Origin: Takakia lepidozioides
Taxonomy: Eukaryota > Streptophyta > Takakiopsida > Takakiales > Takakiaceae
Length of the DNA: 64,000 bases
Assembly: GCA_030704615.1 (NCBI GenBank)
Contig: CM060734.1
Coordinates: 7,564,001-7,628,000, forward strand
Direction: 5' to 3'
This document shows, one piece after another, positions 10,945-22,900 of this stretch. The first letter of the stretch is position 1. Every line of letters starts with the position of its first letter. Both the position numbers and the translations under genes were made by a program. The notes under the pieces are model-generated. The model saw nothing but the letters and a program-made list of their open reading frames with translations. It was not told the origin of the DNA and ran no database searches.

Positions 10945-12190
10945 CACAGCTTCTCCTCATATTTGTTACCTGTTTTTGGATACTTTCATGTTGTCACATT
11001 GGCAGTATCATGTCAAAGTCACTCCAGACAAGATTCACTCAACCAGCTAACTTGCAGAATTCAACATGGAAATTTAGGGCGGATTCTGATAAGAAGGAAA
11101 AACAGGGTGAAATGTGTTGAAGAAGGTGCCTTCATTAGCAGCGCCTGATTTTATCCATTGTGTCGCTGCTGCTTCGGCTTCCAGTTGACCATATGTTTCT
11201 TGCAGCTATCCTCCACAGGGAATATTCATAGGTAATCTAGAGCTTGAAATCCGGGCCTCATGGATGAAACTGGCCCCACAATGTATCCCTGCACTCCTTC
11301 AGCTATCCATGCCTATGTACAAATCGTGAATACACTCAGCCTTGCTGCAGCTAATAGTTGAAGCAGCTGACACTGACGCCCTAGCCCTACCTACAGACTT
11401 AACATGTCAAAATCACTCCAAAACCACCATAGATCCACCAACAAGCTTCTCCTCATCTATGTTATTTGTTTTTGGATACTTTCCTGCTGCCACATCGGCA
11501 GTAACTTGTCAAAGTCACTCCTAACCACCACAGATCCACCCAACGAGCTAACTTACATAATTAAATATGCATCTTAGGGCCGAGTCTGATGAGAGGGTAA
11601 ACAGGCAGATATAGGTTGAAGAAGAAGGTGCCCTTTGTCGACCTTGACCTTTGTGTCATGACCCATGGAGGATTTGACCGACCATCAACTCAAAGAACCT
11701 CTTGTGTGTGCTGCTTGTGTTTGTAGTCAGGTACTGTCGGATTGGTCTGTGAGAACCACCACGGTGCAGCTGAGCAGGCAGAGATTTAAACACGGCCTGC
11801 TAAGACCAAGCTGACTCTCCCAAGAACCTTGTAAACATCAGGAAGAATACCAAATCATGGTACTAATAGGAGCCAAGAGCCCACATTTGCAGGATGGACA
11901 AACTTCTTCACATTGTACATTAAGAAAAAGCCACACCTTATGATTGCGGTTGTCGCACCATTGTGAAGGATCTTTAAAAAACTCATGCCAGCTCTGCTCC
12001 GTGCTGCAAATTCAGGGCCGAGTCTGATGAGAGGGCAAAACAGGCTGAAATAGGTCGAAGAAGAAGGTGCCCTCACCACATTGTCCTCGACCTTGTGTCA
12101 CAACCCATGGAGGATTTGACTGACCATGAACCCAAGAGGACCTCTTGTGTGTGCTGCTTGTGTCTGTCATCAGGTAATGTCGGATTGGTC
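10945..12190 (+). repeat. Block of interleaved non-coding duplications
   Basis: A block of about 180 bp at 10,945-11,130 recurs at about 11,440-11,630. Both contain GTCAAAGTCACTCC and then GGGC(C/G)GA(G/T)TCTGAT. A second block starting GGGCCGAGTCTGATGAGAGG at 11,577-11,752 recurs at 12,015-12,190, including CCATGGAGGATTTGAC and CCTCTTGTGTGTGCTGCTTG. The copies have diverged by several percent. The second block runs straight into the PPR relic, so part of it may be the former 5' region of that gene. Confidence 0.7.
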
Positions 12191-12289
12191 CCCTATGATT
12201 CCATGTGGATCAATAGCTACAAGAAACCTGCTGCATTAGATGGTCAAGTAAAGGTAGCAACTGCAGTGGCACAATTGATAAAATCAGGC

Positions 12290-13660
12290 ACCTCAACCAT
12301 GACCACAACTTCTGAAAGAGGATCAAGAGAGGGAGTCCACAATGCCTCTTCTACTGGGCATGTGAAGATGCTTTGTGAGGCAGGCAGACTAACAGAGGCT
12401 CTACAACTTTAAACCAACGAGGCATTTCAGCAGATTCAGATACGTCTGTCTGTCTCTTGCTTAAGTGCATCAAGATGAAAGGTCTAGAAGCTGGAAACAG
12501 GTGCACACTCACATTATCCAAAGTGGATTCATGCCAAATGTTTTTCTACTCAACACCCTTGTCAACATTTATGTTAAGTGTGGGAGCATCATGGATGCTC
12601 ACCAAGTTTTCACAGAGTGCCTCAACGATCTTTAATCACGTGGAATATAATGTTGGTAGGATTTACCAAGGATGGGTGTGGTAGGAATGCTTTGGAGACC
12701 TATGAGCAACTACTATGCAAAGGATGAAGCCCAACCACATCACGTTTGTTTGTGTTTGCAATGCGTGTGCAAGAATGGGAGCTCTGGAAAAGGGGAAAGA
12801 GGTCCATGGTGACATCGTCAAAGCTGGATTTGTATGAGATGTCATTCTGAACACTGCCCTGGTGGACATGTATGCCAAATGTGGGTGCATTAAGGATGCG
12901 AAGGAGTTTTCAACACTATGCCTGAACGAGATGTGGTGTCATGGAACGTGGGGGGAACGTGATGCTTGCAGGGTATGCACATCAGGGACAAGGTATGGAG
13001 GCTTTGGAGACCTATGATCAAATATTGATGGGGGAAGGGGTGAAGCCCAACCACATCACGTTGCAGCATACTGGTACTTCACAGCCATGGCGGGTCTCTC
13101 AGCCCCTCCATTTTTTTTCTTTTGTTAGAGCAGCAACTCTGCTATCTCCTTCCCCTTGCTTATGCCGATCGTTAAAGTGGAAATTGTACCAGTTGTCATT
13201 CTGAACTCTGCCCTGGTGGACATGTAAGCCAAATGTGGGTGCAACAAGCCTGATGCAAATGGAGAGTTCGACAATATGGCTGAACGACATGTCGTATTTT
13301 GGAGTGCCATGATTGCAAGGTATGGGATTAAGGCTTTGGAAACCTAAGAGCAAATGATGTGGGAAGGGATGAAGCCAGACCAGGTCATGTTTATTTGTGT
13401 TTGTAATATGCATATGTGAGCCTAGCAGCCCTGGGAAGGGGCAAAGAGATTCATGGTGACATTATCAAAGCTGGAATTGTACCAGATGTCATTCTGACAT
13501 TCCCCTGGTGTACATCTACGTCAAATGTGAGCCTGGCAGCTCTAAAAAGGGCACAAAGGTCCATGGTGACATCGTCAAATTTGGAGTTGTATCACTAGAT
13601 GTCACTCTAAACACTTCATTGGTGGATATGTATGTCAAGGCAGCCCTAGGAGTGGATGTC
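12290..13660 (+). pseudogene. PPR (PLS-class) pseudogene
   Basis: Fragments of PPR repeats appear in all three frames: KMLCEAGRLTEALQL, then a decayed EAGNRCTLTL segment, then VVSWNV and GYAHQGQGMEALETYDQIL, then VKPNHITLQ. These match the MxxAGYAQHGxxxEAL and PDxVTF signatures of plant PLS-type PPR proteins, which bind organellar RNA. The later part (13,200-13,660) contains repeated copies of one motif, G-D-I-x-K with VDMY. Frameshifts and stops are too many for function. It resembles the relics at 35.1-36.9 and 59.6-60.3 kb. Confidence 0.7.
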
Positions 13661-13739
13661 ACTTTGGGTGACATGGTAGCTGGCACCACCATTCTTTGGA
13701 ACTACAAGTTACTGGATTCATTCTCGGAATGATTTATGA

Positions 13740-14670
13740 TGTTCATAGATCTCTTGACATGTCCACGATAGTGCTGGACCTAGCTGCACAACAGATTTTC
13801 TTTACTACTTCACTTGGGCAGTGATCTATGGATATGGCAACATGGCCCTCATGTTGGTCATCTGTAGAATGTGGCCAAAACTTGTTTTGCAAAACACTCT
13901 TGATATAAACCAGTTTTGAGCCATCCAAATGTTTTTGGTTCTGACCATGTATTTGTATTTTATGTTTTGTTGTATTTGTAATATATTTTCAATGCAGTGC
14001 AGCGAATCAAAAAATTTAAATACAAAACCCACTAATTCACATACGTATAGATATAAACTAAAAGTAAATAAAAAAAAATGAAAAAACGAAATAACAGTAA
14101 TAAATAAAAAGCCTCCCCAATTCATATATACATATATATATTATGTATATATATATGTATGTATTTTTATTATGTGTATATATACACCCCCAGAGTGAAA
14201 CATATTTACTAAAATATGTCATCTTTTACTAATTCACAGTAGAATACTACACTATATAAAGTCAAGCAAACTCACTATCATTGATTCACAGTCAAATCGT
14301 AACTAAACATCATGGAACATAGTCAATATGTTCCACTTCAGTTAAATCACTTTACTACACATCATGCATCCACGTCACTCTGCCCTTAAGCCATTAACTA
14401 TAAGTCATGCATCCACGTCATAATGCACTTAAACCACTTTACTACACGTCATAGCCACGTCGCATCCACGTCATACTATGGTACAATCACTTTACTACAC
14501 GTCACCCCCTGGGTTTTACTGTCACATTTCATTGGCAGAACCTGGCACCTTGATGCGACTGCTTGACTGAATCGACTCGACACTTGTCACTCATGTTTGA
14601 CTCTGCAGGCTGGGAGTAAAAATGTCACAAACGACTCAAAAATGAGTCAAATACAGAGTTGAAAAACCCA
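13740..14670. repeat. AT-rich region with (TA)n and a degenerate tandem repeat
   Basis: A TA-rich microsatellite-like run lies at about 14,125-14,190. Between about 14,320 and 14,510 a degenerate unit of roughly 50 bp containing CATCCACGTCA and CACTTTACTACACGTCA is repeated several times. No coding region is visible. The 3' border coincides with the start of LINE copy B. Confidence 0.6.
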
Positions 14671-14672
14671 CC

Positions 14673-17500
14673 TTGTATTATAGTGTTGGATCCCTTGCCA
14701 CCAGTATCCAGAGTCTGATCCACCTGAGCCTCACAGACTCTACGCCCCCGCACATTATTCTCATCCAAGAAACCAAACTAAACACTAACAACACCAATAG
14801 CTCCTATATTAACAAACTCCTGCCAACCTACTACCTCCTTTACGGGACCCCCATGACAGCCCCACAGTGTCTCCGTTGTCGCTCTGCCCTTTACTGTCCT
14901 ACTCGAGGTGGTGTGGCACTTGGCATTCTCCGCACCCATCACTCCCCCAGTACCACCACAAAAATTATACTACCCCTCCCTCTCCGATCTCGCCTTCAAA
15001 TTGTCCAGCTGCACCTCCCTGCACTTACCCCCATCACCCTCATTCACTTATATGTGCCATCCCACACTAAAGACCTATATTGGACACAATCTCTAACACA
15101 GTCACGCACCCCGCGCAACAACACCATCACTACATACTAGCGGGCAGGAGACTTCAACCGTGATATTGCTCTACTGGGTCACACATACAACGGGGTCCAC
15201 AAATCCCCTTCCTCCCTTGACCAAGACTAGGCCCGCTTCATACATAACCATCATTTTAGATACATACCTTCAGACCACCACTATTCGAGGCAAGGAGGCC
15301 TCAACTACTCATCTCTAAGCCTTATAGATGGTTTCTATCTCAAGTCACCTGGAGAAATACCCGCATATCGCACAAGCCATATCCATATCGATAGCATCTG
15401 CAACTCGGACCATTACCCAATATTTGTCTGTCTCCCTCCATCTCTCATTCCTATCCGACACATCCCACCTATCCCGACCCATGACCCACAACCCACAACC
15501 CCGTATCCTCTTACCCTTACCTCAACACAATATCACCGCATTTCTAAAACACTTTCAACCTCATGCATCACTCCTTACCCAAAAACTCTCCTACACCCTT
15601 TCCGACACAAATATGATGCAATCCTTTGAGTCTACCTGGATCGAAGCCGAGCGCACCCTTACAACCGTCCTCCAAGAAATGACCAAAAGCGTGTTGGCAA
15701 CATGTTCGGCCCCCCAGGACCTCCCCCAGACCACCCGATCCAAACAGAATGGTGGATACCTTACCCGCTCACAAAAACGTGCCTGGACCTCTCACCTTAC
15801 CCATCATACCATATGTCGTGCCCGTACTATCATCCCCAATTCCCCATCCAACAGTCACTACACAGAATGGAGACGTGACCCCCGCATTACTTGCCTAAAC
15901 TCTCTTCCTATATGCCAAGCCCTCCTGCCCCCTCCTGTGGATCACAACACCATGCCAAATTGGGGTGCTGCCCTTGCCAAACTAGGAAGGGACGCAAAAA
16001 AAGCCGCATATCTCATAACCAAACAAAAAGCTAGCGACAACCATAAGAAGTTTATCACCTCCTTTGGCTAGCTCCTGGTGCATGACCATCCCAAAAAAGC
16101 TCACAAAGCCATTTTTAACCCTACGCTCAACCCACCAGTTGACTGCCTTAAACATCGGCTGGGCCACTTCTTAACAAACCCCATTGATATTAATAAAGAA
16201 ATATGGATACAAGCATCCACTTCCTATACGCCCGCTATCACAAACTGCCTACACCCTGACCATCATCACCCAAACTGCATATGTAAAGTCAAACATTACC
16301 CATGGCATGACTTCGACGGATTCTCATTAGACAAACGTGGGGAACCCACGGACCGCATACATGACCTATTCACACTAGACCTCTATGACTCTTGCCTTAA
16401 AGGTCTATCCAAATCTAAAGCCCCCGGACCAGATATGATCCCTAATGCTATATTACAAGCGCTTGACCCCCATCTCCATACCCTCTTCTTCAAAATTTTC
16501 AAACTATTTTACCAACTCCAGCGTATCCCACCTACATGGAAACATAGTCGCACCATCCTACTCTTCAAGACAGGCGATCCCACTGACCTCGGTAACTACA
16601 GACCCATAGCCCTAGCTAACATTCTCTATAAATTGTTTACCAGCACACTAACCACGCTGCTATCCAACTACGGTGAACAACACCATATTCTGAGTGACCC
16701 CCAGGAGGGCTTTCGAGCCACGGGTAGCACAACCCGCCAAATTTACAATACGTCCTCTCAGCCCTCGAAGATGCCAAGCTCACTAAATAAGATGTTTATC
16801 TCTTGTATATAGACTTTAAAAATGCCTTCGGATCCTTAGATCATGCTAGATTACTTGCAATCATGACGGACCTCGGCTACCCCATCGATGCTATCCAACT
16901 CATTGGTCATATCTATACCAACAGCACTACGGAGTACTCCGGCTCATACTATGGTACTACCCCTCCTATTCCTATCCTTCGTGGTACCATACAGGGTGAC
17001 ACCCTCAGTCCATACCTATTTATTATCTTTTAGAACCACTACTAAGATGGTTAGCATGCGGAAATCTCGGCTAACACTATAAAATCTCCCCTAGCGAAAT
17101 CTCTCGCTGCCGCATACGCTGACGACCTAGCCATCCTCGCTTACAAACCCCGGCCAAGTCAACAAGTTATCACGCTTTAACCTATGGTCCGGCATGGAAC
17201 TTAGCCTCCACAAGTGCGTCGTTACCGCAGCCACCCACCACAGTAAATTAACAAAAACTGCGATTGCCTCCCATTGTAAACTCTAACACAAACCGCTTCC
17301 ACCCCCGCTCCCCCCTCCCCCTCATGCTCACCTAGCACTCCCGCAACTCACCATGCCAACCCAGATAACCTAGACGCATACGTTATCGAAGTCATCCTAG
17401 GTATTAAAACCCAAACTTCTACAGACTCATATGGGGCCACATATGTTGATACATATTACCTTTGCCAATGGGCTGGCTTCACAGCCGATGATAACTGACG
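14673..17500 (+). mobile_element. LINE copy B, 5' half (APE endonuclease, RT, chromodomain)
   Basis: The endonuclease region (14,673-15,140) shows HIILIQETKL, the catalytic QET of APE-type LINE endonucleases, and later a RGGVALGI strand. The reverse transcriptase (about 16,150-17,200) shows SKSKAPGPDMIPNAIL, FKTGDPTDLGNYRPIAL, DFKNAFGSLDHARL (motif A), ILRGTIQGDTLSPYLF (motif B) and AYADDLAILA (motif C, 17,112-17,141). A chromodomain follows at 17,362-17,500 (AYVIEVILGIK…YYLCQWAGF). A stop at 15,138, a one-base T loss near 17,030 and other frameshifts disable it. The element stops inside the chromodomain at about 17,500. It belongs to the same family as copies A and C. Confidence 0.8.
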
Positions 17501-17504
17501 TGGT

Positions 17505-17812
17505 CATACGGCATTCCTTCGTGTACCAAATGCCCCACAAATCAAAGGTGAAAGCATCTAAGAATAATTTTAAAGGATCTAAGAATCTATTAGAGATATT
17601 TGCTGAACAAGTGGGATGAAGACATTGACATTTGGTACGCATACCATTTGCCCACAAAATGAACTCTCGACAAATCATCTATAACCACTAGCGGTTGATT
17701 TGTCGGGGTCGTAGATGATTTGTCGAGGGTTGTAGATGATAGTAGAATTGTCGGGCATTTGGTATTCCATACCACCACTAGTGTCAGGCCCTTTTGCACT
17801 ACTCCTGTAGTG
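17505..17812 (-). mobile_element. CACTA-type terminal fragment
   Basis: Read on the minus strand, the sequence begins CACTACAGGAGTAGTGC at 17,812. Its first ten bases equal those of the large CACTA element at 61,130. Short subterminal motifs (ACAAATCATCTA and its inverse, CATTTGGTA) are repeated inside. I do not see the matching opposite end, so this is a truncated or non-autonomous remnant abutting LINE copy B. Confidence 0.5.
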
Positions 17813-17814
17813 AG

Positions 17815-18555
17815 GAGAGAGAGGGCCCATCACCAACATTTCCCATTGCTGTAGCATGGTAATTTAATGGGGAAATTGCCTCAAAGTGAAAATGATGTGA
17901 ATGGACTTTCTTTGCAGATTCACATACACTACTGACCATAGTATTTCTGCAGTTCATGCCAACGGCAAAGTCACCAATGGCTTAGTACAAAATCCAGATG
18001 AAAGTGAGAAGTGTCAAAAGAACCTGCCCCGATCAGCCTGACAAGACCAATTCAGGCATGGCTTCTAGTTACTAACACACTGAAAGACTCGCTCATTCAG
18101 ATCTCACACACTGAGATTCAGATTCTGATCTGTGAATTCTGGTTGGATGCTTGTGAATTTAATGAGTACAGAGACAGTGTTTACTGTTTAGTATTCTTGG
18201 AAATTGCCAATTGTATCTCATCCTCTAGCCTCTACCTCCTCTAGCAGTTCCAGTGAAACCCAGAACCCAGAAATGTATGAAAGTTGACATGCAGAAGAAC
18301 CTTTCAAAGTGTGCTGGTTCAAAAAGATTCTCCACAGTGCTACATAATGTGTTGGCTTCTGACTGTTGTGACACATGACCTTCCTCTGGGTCCTCTCGAT
18401 GCGGCATACGCGAGCCTCTGCATACAGTTTTCCTGGCCTGCAGAAGTAACTTTTGTCTGGAGCACAGTGTCTATCTTCCGAGCAAATACACAAGCCCTCT
18501 ACAGCACAAAAATCTTTGACAGTCGACACGCCTCGTGCTCCCGGTTTCTGAATTC
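17815..18555. other. Unassigned region
   Basis: I recognise no gene. The minus strand keeps an open frame down to about 18,218 beyond the L-gulonolactone-oxidase remnant, but its translation matches nothing I know and it lacks the next conserved block of that enzyme. Confidence 0.4.
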
Positions 18556-18559
18556 CAAA

Positions 18560-19020
18560 GGTGTGGGAGGGCGAGCCCATAAGTCGCAAGTCTGTCAATC
18601 AAGTCTCTCAACTGCACGCCGCTATCCACGGCGACAGTTAAAGCTTCTTTATCTACAATAATGTTGGACGCATAATCACGCGTACTAATGAGAAGTCCTT
18701 CATCTCCACCTGGGCATACAAGCTTGGGGATACTATGGCACCGCCTTACTAGCGACTTTGATCTTTCGGTTGGATTTCACTGCACCTGCAACCGCTGCTA
18801 TCAGCTCTTCTTCGGTGGTGGGATACACCATTTCTGCCATCTTGCAGGGGACTCTATCTGTCCATAGCCTATATGTGCTGGAGACGGTACACCCCGATGC
18901 ATCGCAGACCTCGGGGGCAATCGAACTGCCATGAATGCCACTGATCAAATTCCGGATTGCTAACAGGACTGCAAGAAGAAGAATCAGTCGGCTATGACTG
19001 CGATCGGTACCCCAACCCAT
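18560..19020 (-). pseudogene. L-gulonolactone oxidase-like (GULLO) pseudogene, N-terminal part
   Basis: The start at 19,020 gives a signal-peptide-like segment (LILLLAVLLAI), then CDASGCTVSSTYRLW and MVYPTTEEELIAAVAGAV, typical of the amino end of plant L-gulono-1,4-lactone oxidases, FAD_binding_4 enzymes of ascorbate synthesis. A one-base gain near 18,745 (AGTAAGG where AGTAGG would keep frame) shifts it. In the next frame HSIPKLVCPGGDEGLLIST and [16 protein letters not shown] continue the FAD-binding domain, ending at GLALPH. The expected WWGLT…GTGAHGS block is absent. About 150 residues of an enzyme of nearly 600 remain, so this is a broken fragment. Confidence 0.75.
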
Positions 19021-19975
19021 GCCATTTTATGCTGGAACTCAGTCTTCCTCACTTTCTTATATCCCACTCAAAAGACAGCTCTTCCCATTGAAGAGTTGGA
19101 ATGTTGATAAGCCTGCATCTTTCAAGTTGTAATCTATAACATGCGGGCAACCTCTAGAGTTCCTGCCCCGTCTGGGCCTGCCTACGGGCACGATATACTC
19201 TCTCAAGTCTGAACTGCACTTCCGAGAAGGAAAACTAGTCTCTAAGTCTCACAGGTCTTGAAGCTTCTCTTGTGCGAGATTGGGCAGGTGTAGGCCAGCA
19301 GATTGTACAAATTTGGCGTGCACATGAGAATTGGATATCACACAGCAGCGCAGCCTGCAAAGTGCTGTCAAGATCCGCATCTAGAATGAAAGTCCGGGTG
19401 ATTTGTTTTGTTCGAAAAAGTCAACCAAAAAGTTAGAGACTGACAAAATCAACACTGCCCCCCAAGGAGTTTTTTCTCCACTTGGTGTGATGGCGGAGAG
19501 CGATGGCGGACAGCCTGCCGCCAGAGTCGCCAGCCACTCCAACTTTACCCATGGCAGGTCGAAGCGTGACGTAGCAGCAGCGCACGCTGGTGGCCCCTCT
19601 CACTCCTCACTGTAACGGCATTCAGCGCGATGCTGGTGGGACCTCCTCTTCCAGGCAGGGCAGCCCTATGCGCAAGGATGATGGGCCCTCTTACAAAATA
19701 GCTAACTCCAACATCTACAGCTTACCCCATCAGAACATGGCCTTTCGACTTCACCTGGGAGCTCGGTTGCAGCTTGCCTAGAACTCTGGACATGATTACA
19801 ACACAAGCAATAGACGTCCAATGAAGACCTCACCTAAGGCTAAGCATAACTATGCATTATGGAAAAGGTGATTATCAAAAGAGAAGAGAGTGGTGTGTCC
19901 CATGACTACTGATGTATAACATGGTCAATTGATGTACCATGTAAGATAGATTTTGTACTTCCACAACAGTACACT
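19021..19975. other. Intergenic, nothing recognised
   Basis: I find no motif-bearing open frame or repeat. It separates two minus-strand loci: the GULLO remnant, and the 3' end of the Sec14-like gene at 19,979. Confidence 0.5.
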
Positions 19976-19978
19976 ATC

Positions 19979-22900
19979 TTAGATACTTAGTCTTACACCT
20001 GCCATCTGGTAGGTGAGCTCGCCTGTCTGTTTCTGATCCTTCCCCTTCTGTGAGGTTGCAAGAGTTTGCAATGTTGATTCAATTGCTTGGACAACTTCTG
20101 TGCTCTCAGACTTTTTGTCTTGATCCTCCAGAGATGGCACTTGTATATGCAATGAGACTTGAGAGTGAGGCGCATGTGTGTTTGAAAATTGTGCATTCTC
20201 TTTGACATAATTCCACAGCTCCACGTGGAACTTGTGGTAGGGTGAGAAACAATCCAAAGATTGGTCAGTGATGTCACTGACAGACTTGAATGACTTTAAC
20301 CGTCCGTCTGTCGAGCCACCTCTTGAAAACATTGGGAGTGTATCCCTGTCCATTACCTGAATGCATCACCCCCAACAACTTCAGTTTTAAAAGACTTTCT
20401 TGTCCACCTTCCCAACCCAACCCTGCATGTATTTCAATAAACACTTTCAAGGTGGGTCTCTGGGTCCAATGTACTCCTAGTTCACAGAAACCAGTTTGTG
20501 GCATTCTCCTTGAAGGGCTTCCATCATGGAAATCAATATCCATGACCAAGCAATGAGACCTACATACAGTAGCATGGTTGCTCTAGCAGCTCAGGATGGA
20601 CAGTTCATTGATGCAGTAGGAGGGTGTTTCTTGTCATAGGGAAGGGGTTTCCATCCCCAAAAGGGGTCATCTTTTGTTTCCTATTGTTCCCTGTTAGCTC
20701 TTACAGCTTGCCATGAGAATTAAGCTTTTTGGGCTTCCCCATAGCAGACATCACAACTAACTAATTCATTCCTGCAAGGCAGTCCACGACAATAATCCTT
20801 CCAAAATGATTTACAGATGCATACCCGAAGAAGCTCCTCCCTACCGTTGCCGTTCAGTACTTGCACTTTGCGCCTTGTCCTTTCTTGCAACATTGGCTTT
20901 ACAGCCTGCAAATCATAAACCAAGGTAGTAAATATAAAGTAACTGCATAATACAGGACCATCAGAGCCAAGCCCGAGTGACACCCTTCTCCATCACACCG
21001 CCACCGAGGAGCACAGTGGGCTTAGCAAGGGAAGACACAATGCAAGTGGAGATCAACTGCTGCAAGAAAAGAGGACTTAATACCTTCCAGCAGGCAGTGA
21101 ACGCGTAGGGTGCATTGACAATGTAGTAAACCGCAGTTTTCTCCGGATAGTTCAGATCATCAACTGTAGAAATGGCTGTCAATATCTGCTTCCAACCCAC
21201 ATTCGGAAATCACTGGTCAGTAGCATGATTTAACCACAAACGTCACAATTGTTGGTTAATGCATGGATTCCGTCAACAAAATTCCACCATTTGAAATAAG
21301 CTGAGGATGTACATAAAAGAAACATGTCCCGGCCAAGCGCTCACTGGAAGAAGGTAACATATGCTCATGAGGTTCAAATTCCATCCGGATGTTTGGGTTC
21401 TCTTAGTCAACACTTAAGATGATCATAAATGTGAGAGATTGCAGTATGGCAAACTGCTCCGGTACAAAGTTGTTGCTTTGAAATTGCAAATTGCTGTTGT
21501 AGGTTGAGTTTCAAAAGCCTGTACTGTGAGCAAACCATCCTCAGGGCAGGTGTTTCTTTCTATTAAAATTACAAACCTCACACTTCTTTCACTAGATTAC
21601 CTCCCTCCCATGTGTTCTAATCTGACTGCTTTGTGTGGTACTATCTGGGAACAATGCACCTTCACCTTATCATAGGCATTGGGAAGAGAATACAGCCTCC
21701 CTTCAACCTCTACCGCAACTGGAGCTGCTCAAAGGTGATTAGGTTCTGCAACATTGACCACGACACTTAAAAAAGGATGATTGGATTCGTCATGACTTAA
21801 AAATGATGCTCTTCAGATTGGGGCCACATGCCTGAGCCCTAGGTCAAAGCACCATGGCAGTCTATGCGGTTTATCTAAATGTTCAATATTCTACAGCATG
21901 TCAATCTCTTGATGTCTGTACCTTACGCTGGCTGAGAGCAGAAAGCCTGAGACCTGTCATATCAAGAATCTTCAAGCAAGTTCCCACGTAGTGCCCTTGC
22001 TTCTTGCTGACCTCAGGCTGTACAGCAAAAACATGCCACCAGCTTTCAATCAAGAACTTCCACCCCAAAAGTGCAGATACAAGACTGCAGTCTTAACAAG
22101 TCACTACCCAACCCATCCCACCTTTACTCCAAGCTAAGTTTTCATTATGGCAATTGATTGCGAACTTCAAGCAATACCCTGCAAACCTGCAATGTCCTAT
22201 CGAGAAAGCACCCAAGAGGCAGCCTATCAATGAGATTAGACATCCAGCCAGGATCCACAATTTACTGCTGTTGTTATTTTGAAGTAGGTGTACCTTACAC
22301 ACCAGAACAGAGAACGAGAGATGTGCTAGGTGCCCTTGAAAAAAATCTACTGTTATTAAGAACCCTACAGCAGACATCTTGCTTACACAAGTGTATCAAT
22401 GAAATGAAAACCTCCACTTATCACTAAAATCTGGAAGATTGGCATCAATGGAACTGCTAGATGATGAGATACGATTGACAACTTACAAGAATAACCCTGT
22501 CTCTGTACTCATTAATTTGTATATGTGACTGAACATATTTGTCAGCCTGCACAAGCATCCCACCAGATTTCAGATAGCAGAACAAGTTGAAAGGGCCAAT
22601 AGGCTAATGTGGAAGTCCCCTACCTCACCCACAAGGTAACACCACCATCTGCAATTCAGAAACCACTAATCCCCATATTGGTCTGCCTATCACCGAGTAC
22701 TTCAAAATTTGTTAACAACAAGCAAGCTTTCCTTACGTTTCACACCAAGAGCATTCAGTTTGCCACAAAAGGACCATGTTGCACTAACCTGGAAGCCCAG
22801 AGAAGGAAAGGATAAATTAAGGTCACAACTGCCCAACACCATATTAATTATAAGTAACAAAAATGGGGCCTAAACACAGATTTCGGCTCCAAAAAGAGCT

